Assembly (NCBI GenBank): GCA_002197995.1
Contig: NGZR01000001.1
Coordinates: 3,100,001-3,164,000 of the forward strand
Source: Gaeumannomyces sp. JS-464
Taxonomy: Eukaryota; Ascomycota; Sordariomycetes; Magnaporthales; Magnaporthaceae
DNA: 64,000 nt
Reading direction: 5' to 3'
Shown here in pieces: positions 45,101 through 56,674 of this stretch. The position numbers and the translations under genes are program-made. The notes beneath the pieces are model-generated. The model saw only the letters and a program-made list of their open reading frames with translations. It was not told where the DNA came from and ran no database searches. Numbering within the stretch: position 1 is the stretch's first letter; each line of letters opens with the position of its first letter.

Positions 45101-45916
45101 GGCTTGCCCACTAACGGGTTTCAGGATGAACTGGTGGGCGTGGTTCTTGGAGCCGTCGTCGTCTGGTATCATGTCCCTGAACTTCTGGGTGAGCTCTTCG
45201 TGTGTCGGGGCCTCCTCCCCGGGCCTTTCCGCCTCGCGGCCAGATCCAAAGAGCTCGGCATCTGTGTCCCAGTACACAGCAAGCGCGCCCAGGGTCGCCA
45301 GCTTGTGTGTGGTGCCGGTCGAGTCCTGGATGAAGGCAGGCTTCCACTCCCCGTTGGTGCTGACGGCACTGAACTCCTGAAGTGTGACACCGAGGGCGAA
45401 CGGGTGGCCTGGGGCGGATATGGAATCCTCGTAGCGGACGTGGATGTTCTTGACCGTGACCTGCAGGTTGTCAACGATCTTTGTGGCGAAGCTCTCCATG
45501 AAGCTCTGGCTGCGCTTCTGCTCCTCCTGACTGAGTCCCTCCTGGGACCTCTCCTTGAGCAGCTCTGCCGAGTCGAGCTTGTCCATCTTGATGCGCTGCC
45601 TGCGGCGCTCCTCCTCGGCCTCGTCGTATTCGGCCTCCTCCTTGGGCGAGGCCAGGAGGAAGACATCTTCGATGTAGACCTTGACGGGCGCGCCGCGCAG
45701 GTTGGACCATGGGATGACAAGCGTCAGGGTTCCGAGGTGGCCTTCAACGACGTTAAGGGGGAGCTTCAGCTGGTCGAGGGCTTCGCGGCGCAGTTCGAGG
45801 TTCCGAAGCTTGACATCACCGGACCAGATGCCGACCTTGAGCTGGGCGGGATCGAAGTTCTTGACATACATGCCCAGGAACCGGTTGATCAGACCGGCCA
45901 CCAGCCCTTCCAACAT
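36191..45916 (-). CDS. VPS13: VPS13, bridge-like lipid-transfer protein, two frame breaks
   Basis: Two exons (45916-39444 and 39381-36191, 62-nt intron with GTATGT donor) encode about 3,221 aa, the usual size for fungal VPS13. The protein forms a long hydrophobic groove that carries lipids between membranes at mitochondria, vacuole, endosome and prospore-membrane contacts. The N-terminus (M-L-E-G-L-V-A-G-L-I-N-R-F-L-G) is the chorein domain. The long beta-groove body follows, then the SHR/VAB domain near 38.1-38.4 kb (N-W-P-F-S-M-R-N). The C-terminal helical and PH-like part (L-T-A-E-W-D-I-P-L) lies near 36.2-37.2 kb. Two 1-nt deletions, near 38605 and 36497, break the frame while conservation continues on both sides. 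Adding two bases makes the length a multiple of three. In such a constrained gene these look like sequence errors. Confidence 0.92.
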
Positions 45917-47121
45917 CGCGATAGCGGGGCTGCCGTGACCCGGGCAGGGACAAGCTTAGGGTGTAGCTTTCAGGAACCGTCGAAGGAACTCATGGGTGAA
46001 AGGGCCGGTTGGCGCAATCGTAGGGTATAGTAGGTTTGCGGTGGGCGGGAGGAATGAGGGGTATATCGATGATGGGCTGTTGACGTCGACGAGACTGGTG
46101 CACACTCGTGGAATAATAGGGGCTACAGGAGGCAAAGATCCGTCAGTAGGTAGACAACCAGGCGTAGCACGAGGTGGCATGCAGCTTGGTGGGGTGGTCC
46201 AACCCTGAGAGCCGCAACACTTGGCCTGCTGGCAGATCTAGAAATATGATGATTCTAGAAAGAGCAAGAATCGGATTAAGGCCCGCGAGAATTCAGTAGG
46301 CCGCCCGAGGCAAGTGAATGGGCAGGTCTAGGTGCCTTAGGTGTGGCATCTGGGCCCGGGATACACGCCAAAGCAAGGAAAAAAACAAGGCGCCGACCGC
46401 TCCCGCTCCCACGTCTTTGGGCTCTCCGGGATTTCGTGGCGCAGTGAGGTGAGGAGCTGGAAGTGGATGACGCGTGGGATATGGCCCGTGCTCCTGCGTC
46501 ATCACTCAACGTGGGGTTTGTGGGGTTGACGGCTGCCAGCCGGGGAGGAGCTTGCGCCTGGCCAGCGTCAACAAGGACAAGTGCCAGTGGACGGCGTCAA
46601 CGCATGGAAGACCAGTGCAGCTTCTTGCGGGAGCCCATGCGATGGAGATGTTTTGCAGTGAAAGGCCGCCGCCTTTTCGTCCTGGATGCGCAGCCTGCTT
46701 TCACGCCGCCGAGGATTCTAGAGAATTATGTCACCTCCAGCTGTCATACGTCCAATTCAACAACACCAGGGGGCCTTGAGCGTTCCAGGTCTGCAGCCGC
46801 GACACGCGAGTCCAGACTGCACAGAGCTCCGATTTGGTGAATGTGCTACATCTGACGTCACCACCAACGGGCAGATGGGAGCTTCCAACCAGGCGCCCGA
46901 GCAAAAACATGAAATCTGCAACTTGCTGCCAGCTCCGGGCAGGAGGGTCGTGTGTTCTGGCTAGAAAAGTGGAAGGGGTGTCCAGCTGGGCGTTTCTCGC
47001 TTTGTCGTAAACTGCATTCCGGCGTCCCTTGTCCTTCTCTGATGTATTCGCAGCGGCGGCAACTTCGAGCATCCCTGAATAATCTATTATTGAGAACTGA
47101 ACGCCGTCACGACGCACAACA
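45917..47121. other. Divergent promoter region of VPS13 and the DUF3429 gene
   Basis: No gene recognised. The two flanking genes are transcribed away from each other, so both promoters lie here. Confidence 0.45.
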
Positions 47122-48445
47122 ATGCTTCGATCTTCTAGGCAAATGATCTCGTTGTCGGCGAAAGCAGCCGAGATTCGAGCGGCTGCAAACCTCGCACTGG
47201 CACAGGACCGGGCTCGGTTCCTGTCGGCACGCCCAGCCAAGCCGAAGGCTCCCAGATACCATATCGTGCCCGCGCGATCGGCTCGACTCCGATACTCGAC
47301 AAAAATTCCCGTCGGCGTGGACAAGGAGGGCGAGAAAGAGGTCGCCCGTCAGAAGCTCGAGGCGGACCCCGAGGCCGTAACCTCGGCTTCTAGCGTCCGT
47401 GCCGTCTTGGAGCCGTCGGGTCAGGCAAGCCAGAGCGACGATGAAATCACACGAAGCCTCAAGTCAGATCTGGTAAGCACCACCAACGTTGCACCCACAT
47501 CCCAGAGCTCTAATTGATAAGGGAAACAACGCAGAAAACCGTCAAAGAGACGTTCGACCTGTCCAGCGTCCCTTCGCTGTCGTACAAGCTCGGACTTGCG
47601 GGGACGCTTCCGTATCTCGGCACCTCGCTCTCGACGCTGTATCTAGGCTGGAACCTCAACGCGCAGTGGTCGTCCAACGCGATCTTTAACACCCTCTTGC
47701 TGAAGGACGCGACCGCGCAGAGTCTCCTCCAGCAGCTTGAGGCAATCCAGCTAGGATACGGCGCGGTCATCATCTCGTTCCTCGGGGCGATCCACTGGGT
47801 AAGAAAACTGCACCTCATGAGAGTGAAAACGCTTGATCAAAGGTCAGATAACTGACATCTTGAATGCATGCAGGGCCTCGAGTATGGAGCAACGACGCTA
47901 GACCCCAAGCGAACCAGATTCCGTTACGCCCTCGGCGTCGCCGCCCCCGCGATCGCCTGGCCGACGCTGCTAATGCCAGTCGAGTACGCGCTCATCGGCC
48001 AGTTCGGCGCTTTCATGGGCCTCTACTACTTCGACTCCCACGCGTCCACGCGCGGATGGGCCCGCCGTGGTATGGCACATACCGCTTCGTGCTCACCTTT
48101 GTCGTCGGCTCGGCCATCATGGTCAGCCTTATAGGCCGGGCCAGGATCGGCGAGGGCGGCAACAAACAGGCCGCAGAGAGGATCAGCGACTCGAAGCACG
48201 GTAGAGCTGTTCGAGAGATGTCCGAATCGGAGTGGCGGAGGCTCGAGGCAGAGGAGAAAGAGAGGATTCGCAAAGAGAAGGAGGAGGCGGAGCGCAAGAA
48301 GAAAGAGGAGAAGCAGAAAGATAAGAAGCAAGGCAAGGGCAACGAAGACAAGCAGGACAAGGGTGTCGAGAAGGAGAAGGGTGCCAAATCAAGCAAGGGA
48401 GACAAGAGCAAAGAAAAGGAACAGAAGGCTGACGAAGCGTCCTAG
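47122..48445 (+). CDS. DUF3429 / TMEM69-like mitochondrial membrane protein, one frame break
   Basis: Three exons (47122-47472, 47535-47798, 47874-48445) encode about 395 aa. The basic, Ser/Ala-rich N-terminus looks like a mitochondrial targeting sequence. The DUF3429 domain follows, with L-P-Y-L-G-T-S-L-S-T-L-Y-L, G-Y-G-A-V-I-I-S-F-L-G-A-I-H-W at the second splice junction, and several hydrophobic helices (W-P-T-L-L-M-P-V-E-Y-A-L). A loss of one C in a run near 48062 breaks the frame just before P-P-W-Y-G-T-Y-R-F. The last 110 residues are an extremely Lys/Glu-rich tail, about half charged, which would face an aqueous side. Human TMEM69 shares the core domain; its biochemical role is not established. 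Confidence 0.85.
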
Positions 48446-49591
48446 GAGAAGCCGGAGGAGCCTCAGGAAGATGGTGGTGACGACGACAAGAAAGACGGCG
48501 ATCAGAAGAAGGACTGAATGATGGAATGCGCAGTTCGAGGTGGGGTGGAGAACATGAAGTGGGAAATTGGCCTCAGCTGCCCCAGCCTGTACCACTAAAG
48601 GTTTACGATTTAGCGGGCACAGCCCTGTAATTCACTAATTTGACCCTCAATGTCATCCATTGTGCTCGCTATTGCGGTGAGCCTGGATCCCGGTAGAACA
48701 GCGTGTGCTGATGATGATGCCCACAACCCGGCGCGATAATTGTTACGAGACCGAGCTTGGCTGGCACTTGCTATGCTTGTATTTCTTCTTTCTGTCCAAT
48801 TTCCTCAAGTCTGACATTCCCATGGATGGCCCATGTCAGTCAACGTGTCGGTTGGCGGGATTTCCTGGCTTGCACAGCCATTCGTGGTGGGCCCTTTTTA
48901 GTCAAAACGTGTAGCGCGGTAGGTGCTCAGGTGCTCTACACACTCAGATGTAGCCCCTAGAATGGCGATACCCGCCATCTGGCTGACGCCTACCTTGGTC
49001 TTGCGTCATGCACTTTCGTAGCGCTGGACACAGCTCCGACCCAAGACGGTCACCAACCTCGTCCATCGCGGCCCTTGGTGTGACGAAGCCCAGCCAGCGT
49101 CAGCGTTTCACCTCGCAGCACAGCGCCAGCCCGTCCAAAGCCGTCCCGTTGGCCGCCTAAGGATGTCATGGACGCCGTAAAAGCGGGGCCAAGTCCGAGC
49201 TCCCTCGGACTTGACCTCCGCAGGCGCCGGGTGGCAACGATGGTCCAACCAACGAACGACGCCAGACCGCCAGACAAAGGTTGCGCGGTTAAGTTAGATG
49301 GGGTCGCCAATTTGGGCACGCCGCCGCGGCCATGAGGATATAAGTCCATGGGGGCGGCGAGTGCTCGCAGTTCAATCCATGATCCTCAGACTGGTCTCGT
49401 CCGATTGTGGAGAATTGCAGCCCCTCCCTCAGCTTTTTTTTTTTTTTTATCGCGTCCTGTCTTTCTCCTGGCTTGCGTTCCATCGATGGTCTCGCGATTG
49501 AGGCTGCTTACAAGCATCAGTTCGGTTCCAACAATCACTCTCAATTGCGCGATCGATAGCAAGTAGGCTCGGCCCGGAGAAAAGAGCCAGG
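48446..49591. other. Intergenic region
   Basis: Just after the stop at 48445 the same frame continues for about 23 acidic/basic codons (E-K-P-E-E-P-Q-E-D) to a second stop, so the stop may be recent or an error. The rest shows no gene. GATATAAG near 49336 could be the TATA element for the next gene. Confidence 0.45.
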
Positions 49592-50466
49592 ATGAAGGTC
49601 CTGATAGCGGGCGCCACTGGCACCATTGGGAGCGAAGCCCTGCTCCACTGTCTCGACAACCCCCAGGTCACGTCTGTTGTCGCCTTCACCCGACGGCCAC
49701 TCGCAAAGGACGTTCAAGCAACCGACAAGCTTACATCAATCGTCATGGAAGACTTTGGGGAGTGGCCGGAGGACAGATTGGAGTCGGTTAAGGACGCAGA
49801 CGCCATGATCTGGTGAGTTACTGAAGTCTTAAACTCTGTTCCGGGGCGCATTAGCCATCTTCCTATCTGCCGGTCCTCATTACCTCCATTCTAGGGCTCT
49901 GGGAACACTCGATGGGGACACCACCACCAACCTCGATTATCCCATGGCGTTCATGTCGTCCTTTGTCCGCATTCTTCAAAGCAAGCCTGCCTCCGGCCCC
50001 CAAGGTTCCGAAGCTCTACCAAAGTTCAGATTCGTCTACCTGAGCGGACAGATGGTTGAAACGGACCAAAGCAAGGGCTTGCACCTGATACCCGCCGCGA
50101 GGAAGATCAAGGTAATGCCTATCAACATGTCAACAAGTGAGCACTCAACAAGTATAATTGCTGATGATATCCTGACATAACTATACAGAGTGTGTTTGAA
50201 ACCGAAGCCCTCAAGTTCACAGAAGAACACAGTGAGCTGTGGCAGACGTTCATGGTCAGGCCCGGGGTGTGTTGCCGAAAGACACCATCGCGACAAGCGT
50301 TCTGGGCCTTGTTATCGGAAAGAATTGGTCGATACGTGTCGAGGAGCTGGGCGCGTTTCTTGCTTCTCTAGCTGCTTACGGGAGTAAGGACAAAACATTC
50401 TTTGAAAACGAAGATATTCTCAGGAAGGCGCGGCAGCTGCGTCAGGCCAGAGACACAACTGGTTGA
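49592..50466 (+). CDS. Atypical SDR / NAD(P)-binding protein, one frame break
   Basis: Three exons (49592-49812, 49895-50111, 50189-50466) encode about 238 aa of the NAD(P)-binding Rossmann type (NAD(P)-bd_10 / HTATIP2-like). The N-terminus K-V-L-I-A-G-A-T-G-T-I-G-S-E is the glycine-rich nucleotide-binding loop. F-T-R-R-P gives the basic residues that usually select NADPH. F-V-Y-L-S-G-Q and F-M-V-R-P-G-G sit at the usual substrate strand positions. A loss of one G in a run near 50268 shifts the frame after V-R-P-G; beyond it the homologous frame ends D-T-T-G. No signal peptide or membrane helix is visible. The substrate is unknown. Confidence 0.75.
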
Positions 50467-51458
50467 TATGGAAAGGAGTAAACGCGCCCTCGATATCTTT
50501 GGACTTCTTAGAAACGATAAAAGATTCCGGGGCACACGCCCTTGTGTTAACGCGCCTCTATGGAATAAGTGTTGCAAAATCGATCCTTTGTCCCCTGGCA
50601 TTGGATGTGAACCGGGCTAAAAGTCGCGAGCAAAGCTTGCCGCAGTATTCGACAGTGACCTAATAATGGTATTCGAAATATAGCATCCGTGTATTACCTC
50701 AGGCTCCCCCCTTACGCGAACTAGATGCTAGCCGAGGAGGGGAAGTAGCATTGTCGACGGGTCGGGTTGGACGGAGTCCCTGGATGGCGCAGCCGGGCAG
50801 CCTATGAGCTCTGTCCAATAGACCGGCCAAGACCACACCTGCGCCGAACCAACCCAATATGTACTCGGTCTCAGCGCCAATCACAACCTCATGCAGTGCT
50901 ATCCCATGCATGGACCTATCGGGTCCATGTCATTCTCAGCCCTGTTGTACTTGGTGCAGAAATCCCGACGCTTTCCCCGCACGAAAAGCAAGTTCTCGCG
51001 TTCAGTAAAAGCCGAGCCTAGCCAATGTGAGAATCCTACTCGTATCACAGCATCGAGAGCTACCGGCGATACACCGGGACCGAAGCTACCGGTGTGACAT
51101 GGAAACGTCGGCCACCAGGAATTTTCGTAATATATAAAACATGTATCACTCGGTTCATTGGCACAGCATAACCCCGATGCTGGGTCTTGGGTTGTGTTTC
51201 CCACGTGCTTAATTAGAGCCCTTGGACCATTCAAGACCACCACCCTTCGTTGGACCTCGCCGAGGCGGTGCCTCTTTCGCGAAGCGTCTCCACAGACGCC
51301 GAAGCCAGCGGTCTACATTTCGGCTACCAGGCCGGAGGAGCCAAACCCTACGCCCGGATTATACAGCCCCTCCCTCGCCCTCCGGCTCCGGGAGGATTGC
51401 CTTCTGGTAACCTCCACTCGAGCTTCAACCTTCCACCTTTGTCCGAAAATCCTCAACG
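50467..51458. other. Intergenic region
   Basis: No gene recognised. A TATA box for the GMC gene lies at 51131-51138. Confidence 0.45.
51131..51138 (+). promoter_or_regulatory. TATA-like element upstream of the GMC oxidoreductase gene
   Basis: TATATAAA lies about 320 bp before the ATG at 51459, which implies a leader of roughly 290 nt. Confidence 0.4.
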
Positions 51459-53549
51459 ATGGGGATCTCCAACAGACTGCCGCATGACCTGGAGGAGGTG
51501 GATTTTATCATCGCAGGGGGTAAGTGCACAGAACATCATACCACCGGGGCGGATAAGTGCTCCGGGTGGCTGTGCTAACGCTATGCCAAACCATCTAGGC
51601 GGAACGGCAGCATGCGTCGTGGCAGGCCGCCTCGCAGAGTCGGATCCCAACCTGAGCATTCTCGTCATCGAGCGGGGCCGGGACAACTTCAATGTCCCCC
51701 ATATTGTCACTCCAATTTTTGCACCCGTCAACCTGCTCCCCGACACAAAGACAGCAATCTTCTACAAAGGCCGCAAGTCCGAGGAGCTCGCCGGGCGCGA
51801 GCCTATCGTCCCCAGCGGCGGTACACTCGGCGGTGGCTCATCCATCAACCTCCTGATGTACACCAGGGCCCAGCGCTCAGACTTCGACTCGTGGAAAGCG
51901 CCCGGCTGGAGCGCAGACGAGCTTCTGCCTTTCCTCAAGAAGATTGAGACCTACCACGGCCCCGGAGCCCCAGCCGTGCACGGCTCTGAGGGCCCCGTCC
52001 ATATCTCTAGCGGTACCTTTCGCTCCGAGCGCGTCCAGACAGAGTTCCTCGAATCGGCCTCCCAGGTCCTCGACGTGCCCCAAGTAATCGACCTCCAGGA
52101 CCTTGACTCGAACGACGGCGTCGCGGCCTGGCTTAAGACCATCTCGCCCACCACCGGCCGGCGCCAGGACGCCGCGCACACCTACCTCCACCCCAAGCTG
52201 CGCAACATGGACAGCGGCCACTTCACCGACGAGTACCCCAACTTGCACGTGCTGACGGAGCACCTCGCCGTGCGCGTGCTGCTCGAGGACTGCGTCGACG
52301 GCGACGGCGCCGCTTCGAAAAGGGCCGTCGGCATCGAGCTCACCCCGACCCCGGAGCTGCTGGCCGCCGACACCAGCCCTGCACCGCGGCCCCGCCTCGT
52401 CCGCGCCCGCCGCCAGGTTGTCGTGTCGTGCGGCGCACTCGGGTCACCCGCCGTGCTGGAGCGCTCGGGCATCGGGCACCCGGACGTGCTGGCGCGCGCT
52501 GGCGTGCCGCTGGCCGTGGCTGTCCCCGGCGTCGGCGCCGACTACCAGGACCACCACCTCGTCATCTACGCGTACGAGTCGGCACTGGAGGAGCACGAGA
52601 CGGCCGACTCGATCCTCTCGGGAAGGCTCGCAGCGGCCGATGCCGTGAAGAGCGGCGACAAGCGCCTGGGGTGGAACGGTATCGACGCCTGTTCCAAGAT
52701 TCGCATGAAGCAGCGAGATGTGGCCGCGCTCGGTCCCGACTTTGAAGTCCCCTGGACCCGGGACTTCAGCCACGACCCAAACAGGCCCGACATGCTCTTT
52801 GTTGTGATGGCAGGGTTAGTTGGTTGCCTCCTTTTCCCTTTTGTCTCTCAAGCCCTCATCCGCGTCCTAATTATAGAGTAACACCTTTGTCCGCCAAATC
52901 TCTGCTCGAGCTGACGTCCCCCACTGGTCACCAGACACATCCACGCAGCTCTACTGCCCAAAGCGCAGTACCTCGGTCTGGGAACATACAGCTCTTACCC
53001 ATATAGCAGAGGGCAAGTTCACATCGGCGGGCCGTCCGTGACGGACCCGCTCGACTTCGAGACGGGCTTCTTCAAAGACGAGCACGACCTCGACCTCAAG
53101 AAGATGATCTGGGCCTACAAGAAGCAGCGCGAGGTTGCGCGCCGCATGTCGTTTTTCCGCGGCGAGGTCGCGAGCAGCCATCCGCGATTCCCGCCGGGGT
53201 CCAAGGCCGCCTGCGTCCGTCTCGAGACCGCCCCGATCGCGGCCGAGGTGCGCGACGTCGAGTACGGCGACGAGGACGACAGGGCCATCGAGCAGTGGAT
53301 CCGCGAGAACGTCGCCACAACGTGGCACAGCCTCGGCACGGCCAAAATGGCGCCTCTCGAAAGCGGCGCGTTGTTGGCCCAGACCTCTCTGTTCACGGCG
53401 TCCAAGGGCTCAAGGTGGCCGACCTTAGCATCCCGCCCGAGAACGTCGGCGCGAACACGTGCAACACTGCTTTTGTGATTGGGGAGAAGGCTGCCGATAT
53501 CATTTTGAGGGAGATGCATTGTCGCAGGGTGAAGTGTGGACCAATGTAA
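51459..53549 (+). CDS. GMC oxidoreductase, alcohol-oxidase-like, one frame break
   Basis: Three exons (51459-51519, 51599-52814, 52935-53549) encode about 630 aa of the GMC flavoprotein family, closest to methanol/alcohol oxidases. The FAD loop V-D-F-I-I-A-G-G-G-T-A-A is rebuilt across intron 1, fixing the start at 51459 and ruling out the longer upstream frame. The GMC signature G-G-T-L-G-G-G-S-S-I-N-L-L-M-Y lies near residue 120. The C-terminal domain carries S-S-Y-P-Y-S-R-G, the catalytic His region T-T-W-H-S-L-G-T-A-K, and the closing G-L-K-V-A-D-L-S-I...N-T-C-N-T-A. One missing base near 53366 breaks the frame just after the catalytic His. There is no signal peptide; many alcohol oxidases are peroxisomal, but the end (C-G-P-M) is not a typical PTS1. 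Confidence 0.88.
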
Positions 53550-54037
53550 AGCTATTCCGGGCCCCCCATATTGGAACGACCAGGTTTGGGGATGAAAAGA
53601 TCTGAAAAAGACAAGCACGCTGGTGTCATGGCCGTCAGCTTGACGATTCCCAGCGTTCTTTGGTCCTGCATGAGCCCTAAAGGTGGACAAAGAAGCCGTA
53701 GCCCCGGCTGTTCATGCATCCCAAGCACCTAAGAACAAAGACGGTGAGCTGAAAATAGCTTCCTGAATACTAAATAAGGAATTTGAGTTGCATTCCATAC
53801 CATAAAGAAACAAAGCACTCTGGGAACTAGCTTGTGCCGTTGGTATTTATTTCACGGTGCCACAAGGTAACAAAGCCCTTCCTGCTGGGGGCCTGGAGAT
53901 ATAAATCGAAGGATTCTCAAGCTTTCTATCCATTCCAAGTTCCCCCAAGAACCTAATAACCACCACCAAAAGCCTTTCCATCCACACAACGCCAACACCA
54001 AAAACAGAAACAGTAACAGCATCCACCATATCTCAAA
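53550..54037. other. Intergenic region with a TATA box
   Basis: TATAAA at 53900-53905 lies 133 bp before the next ATG. The leader is rich in CCA/CAA. Nothing else was recognised. Confidence 0.45.
53900..53905 (+). promoter_or_regulatory. TATA box of the small gene at 54038
   Basis: GATATAAAT context, 133 bp upstream of the ATG. Confidence 0.4.
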
Positions 54038-54600
54038 ATGCGTGTCCCCACTAAGCCTACCAACAACCCCGAAAAGAACCATCTCTACTACACCATCAAC
54101 TATACGGCCGAGTACAGCACGGCGTATTCTCATGCGCGCCAGATAGGGATCAATGCGAAGAGGATCGCTGAATTCAGCGACAAATTTACCACCATCAAGC
54201 TGGACATTCTCAAGGAGTTGTCGATCAGGATGGATGTCGACGTGATCGCCGGCGACTCCTCGGATGATGCGCTCGCGCCTTTCAGGCGTGCTCTCTCCCG
54301 CGCCAACTATGCGATGGGCAGCGCCGAATCCGCCGTCGTCGGCATGCAACAGGCGGGCGCGGCGCGGCGTGAGGCCTGGGGGAAGTACACCACGGCCCTG
54401 ATCGACCTCTCGAGGCCATCGACGATAGCGACACCGATCCGATTGACCGGCTCGAGCCCATCTTCCGTAAGCTGATGGGCAAGGACGGCTTAAAAACGGA
54501 CGAGGTCTTGAAGCGGAGGCTCTTTGAATGGGAGGAACTTGAGAAGCGGCGGGAGGCATTTGCCTCGAAGCTCGACCAACTGGCGGCTGCTGTTTCTTAA
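54038..54600 (+). CDS. Unrecognised small helical protein 1, one frame break
   Basis: I do not recognise this protein. It reads about 187 aa with one base missing near 54408; the frame before (to L-I-D-L) and after (L-E-A-I-D-D-S-D) is equally gene-like and ends in TAA at 54598-54600. The N-terminus (P-T-K-P-T-N-N-P-E-K-N) is polar, and the rest is predicted by eye to be mostly helix with charged heptads, ending E-E-L-E-K-R-R-E-A-F-A-S-K-L. There are no Cys pairs, signal peptide or membrane helix. It stands at the edge of the AT-rich scarred region and is the first of five small genes there. A TATA box and CA-rich leader support transcription. Confidence 0.55.
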
Positions 54601-55407
54601 GAGGATGAGGAGCTTACTCTGTGCGAGAGCGCCGATGCAGAGACCAGCGGCTGAGATCCTTTGACAAGACTTGCGGAAGATGGTGTGTTGTGTTTCACCC
54701 TAACTTTTCTTTCACGTTTTCTGTCGTCGCCTTACTTTCTCCACACTTTTTTTTATTCCTATTTATCTCCTTATCCTATTTATCTGCTTATCCCATCCAT
54801 TCGCTTATTTGTACATCGTGACCTTTTACTTTACGCTTGTGTTAACTACTTAATAAAAGAGTTTCTTTAACACTTAAATGTTAACTTTAAATTTTTGGAT
54901 ATTGCGAACTGTCTTTAAACACACGCGCCGCAAAAATACTTTAACTCTGGTTCATGTTTTTCAATGTGAGAACTTTCGTTGCAGTTGTCGGGCGCTTTGT
55001 AACTCGCTTTTAAAGCATTTGCGATCTTTAAAATGTAGTAATGCAAAACACGGCCGGGACGGCTACAATCCCCGCCGCTTTACGATAAGAAGAAGTAGGA
55101 TATATATTTAAAAGCTATTAAAACAAAATAAAAAGTAAAACTCCAGAAAGCAAACAAATAACACAAATAAACCTCGGTATTAAAAGTAATTATGCGACGA
55201 AAACTAAATATAACAGCTAAAACTAAAAGAAAGTTAACTAAAAATAACAACGAATACATATTAAAACTATGCGAATTTTAAAACAGCAAAGCAATACAAA
55301 AAAATCACAGCAAGCTGGTTTCAGCTATAAAAGTTTATCGAAAGAAAGCTAGGTGCTTTGTCGACGACAAATTTTGAGCGGATAGGTTGCTTGCCAACTT
55401 TTCGAAT
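54601..55407. other. AT-rich scarred intergenic DNA
   Basis: Composition changes sharply at about 54700 to AT-rich, TpA-rich sequence. No gene and no recognisable element were found. Confidence 0.5.
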
Positions 55408-56040
55408 CTACCAAACTATACGATCATCGGCCGCCCCCACGAATAGCTTGTACATCAAATCGTCGAACTCGCACATGATTGGTCGAAGCATGTGATCCGT
55501 GAGCCTGGTAGACTCGCAAGAGACGTTCGCCTTAAGCCAAAAGACGATCACGCGATAGTCGGTGAGCTTTTTGCTGAGGTGAGGGTTTTTTTCGCGCTCC
55601 GTGGTCTCCGCTGCCTCCTCCAGCCGATCCCACGCCGTCTCGAGCTCGCGGGCAGTGGCGAGCAGCTTGCCAAGGCGCTTCTGGAGCTGGGGGATCTTCG
55701 CCCGGGCGGCCTCCAGCTTCTCCTCCTTAACCTTTTGCTGGTTTGCAATCTCCGACGTGCCGTCATATGCAACACCGAGGTTCAGCTGTGCTATGCCACC
55801 ATATCCAATGCCGATGCCAAGGTTCAGCTGTGTTATGCGCAAGCTAGCAAGCGAAGCTTCACGTCGAGGGTTGGTAACAAGGCGAAAGTGCGCCGGCATT
55901 TCCGCCAACATACGCTTCAGCTTCTTGCTGAGGCTATTGACCCTGCCGAACTCGTCGGGAAGACTGGCGCGGAGAGCCAAGCCTGCCTTATAAGCTTTGA
56001 ACGCTTCAGCGATAGATATCGACGGTTTCCCGTTAGGCAT
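55408..56040 (-). CDS. Unrecognised small helical protein 2, intact
   Basis: I do not recognise this protein. The intact 210-aa frame has normal base composition between AT-rich flanks. The N-terminal part (S-I-S-I-A-E-A-F-K-A-Y-K-A-G-L) looks helical. The middle contains a direct repeat, T-Q-L-N-L-G-I and A-Q-L-N-L-G-V, about 13 residues apart. The next 60 residues form a strong coiled-coil candidate (E-E-K-L-E-A-A-R-A-K-I-P-Q-L-Q-K-R-L). The C-terminus is more hydrophobic and ends I-V-W. There is no signal peptide. The ATG at 56040 is the first in the frame and follows a CA-rich leader like those of its neighbours. Confidence 0.55.
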   Translation of the reverse strand: MPNGKPSISIAEAFKAYKAGLALRASLPDEFGRVNSLSKKLKRMLAEMPAHFRLVTNPRREASLASLRITQLNLGIGIGYGGIAQLNLGVAYDGTSEIANQQKVKEEKLEAARAKIPQLQKRLGKLLATARELETAWDRLEEAAETTEREKNPHLSKKLTDYRVIVFWLKANVSCESTRLTDHMLRPIMCEFDDLMYKLFVGAADDRIVW

Positions 56041-56674
56041 TTTCGCAGTTGGTGGGTTGATTGGAATTGGCAGTTGCGTTTAAAAAGCGGCGATGGTGGT
56101 TGGGGGAAGTGTTGGTGTCTGGTATGTGGTGTTTTGGGTTTTGGAAATTTTTTGAAGTGGAGCGAGCAGCCTTCGCCGTTTTATAATTAATAAAACCTAA
56201 AGGTGGATAAAGAAACCAAAGCCAACCCCCAGCGTTTGACAAATTTAGAACAAAAAAGCGTCTTTTATTAGGATAACTTTGCAAAGCCCTTTAATGCTCA
56301 CTTTTGTTCGCGGTTTGCTTACAGCTATTAATAGCCTAGTGATAAATGAGCAACTTATTAACAAAAGCGGTGCTTTTAAAATAGCAATAAGTTTAACAAA
56401 AAAGCAAACACGTTTGACAAAATGCTGCGTGCGCGGCTCTTCTTTGTTTGCAAACCTTTTTAATAGCTATTAAAAGGCAGCTAGTTAAAGTAACTGCCTA
56501 AACCAGCTAACAAAGAACGCGGGGCTTAATAGGATACTAGCGTGCGCCATTCGTATAATTTTTTTATTAAAAACAAAGAAGAAACTAGACTTTAAAGCCT
56601 TTATACTTTATTTAACACTTCCAACAACAACAATAACAAAAACACCACTAACAGCACTTACCCAAATCGCAACG
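56041..56674. other. AT-rich intergenic DNA, divergent promoters
   Basis: The two flanking small genes are divergent. The middle is AT-rich and scarred; both edges turn CA-rich on the sense strand just before the ATGs. No element recognised. Confidence 0.45.

Noticed and set aside
36191..45916. Splitting VPS13 into three or four separate genes at the frame breaks
   Set aside because: Conservation continues across each break, the intron fits, and the summed length with two bases restored is a multiple of three and of VPS13 size.
51250..51598. Longer 5' frame for the GMC gene starting near 51250 and reading through the first intron
   Set aside because: It lacks the FAD-binding start. The short exon at 51459-51519 rebuilds the nucleotide-binding loop exactly across a standard GTAAGT...TAG intron.
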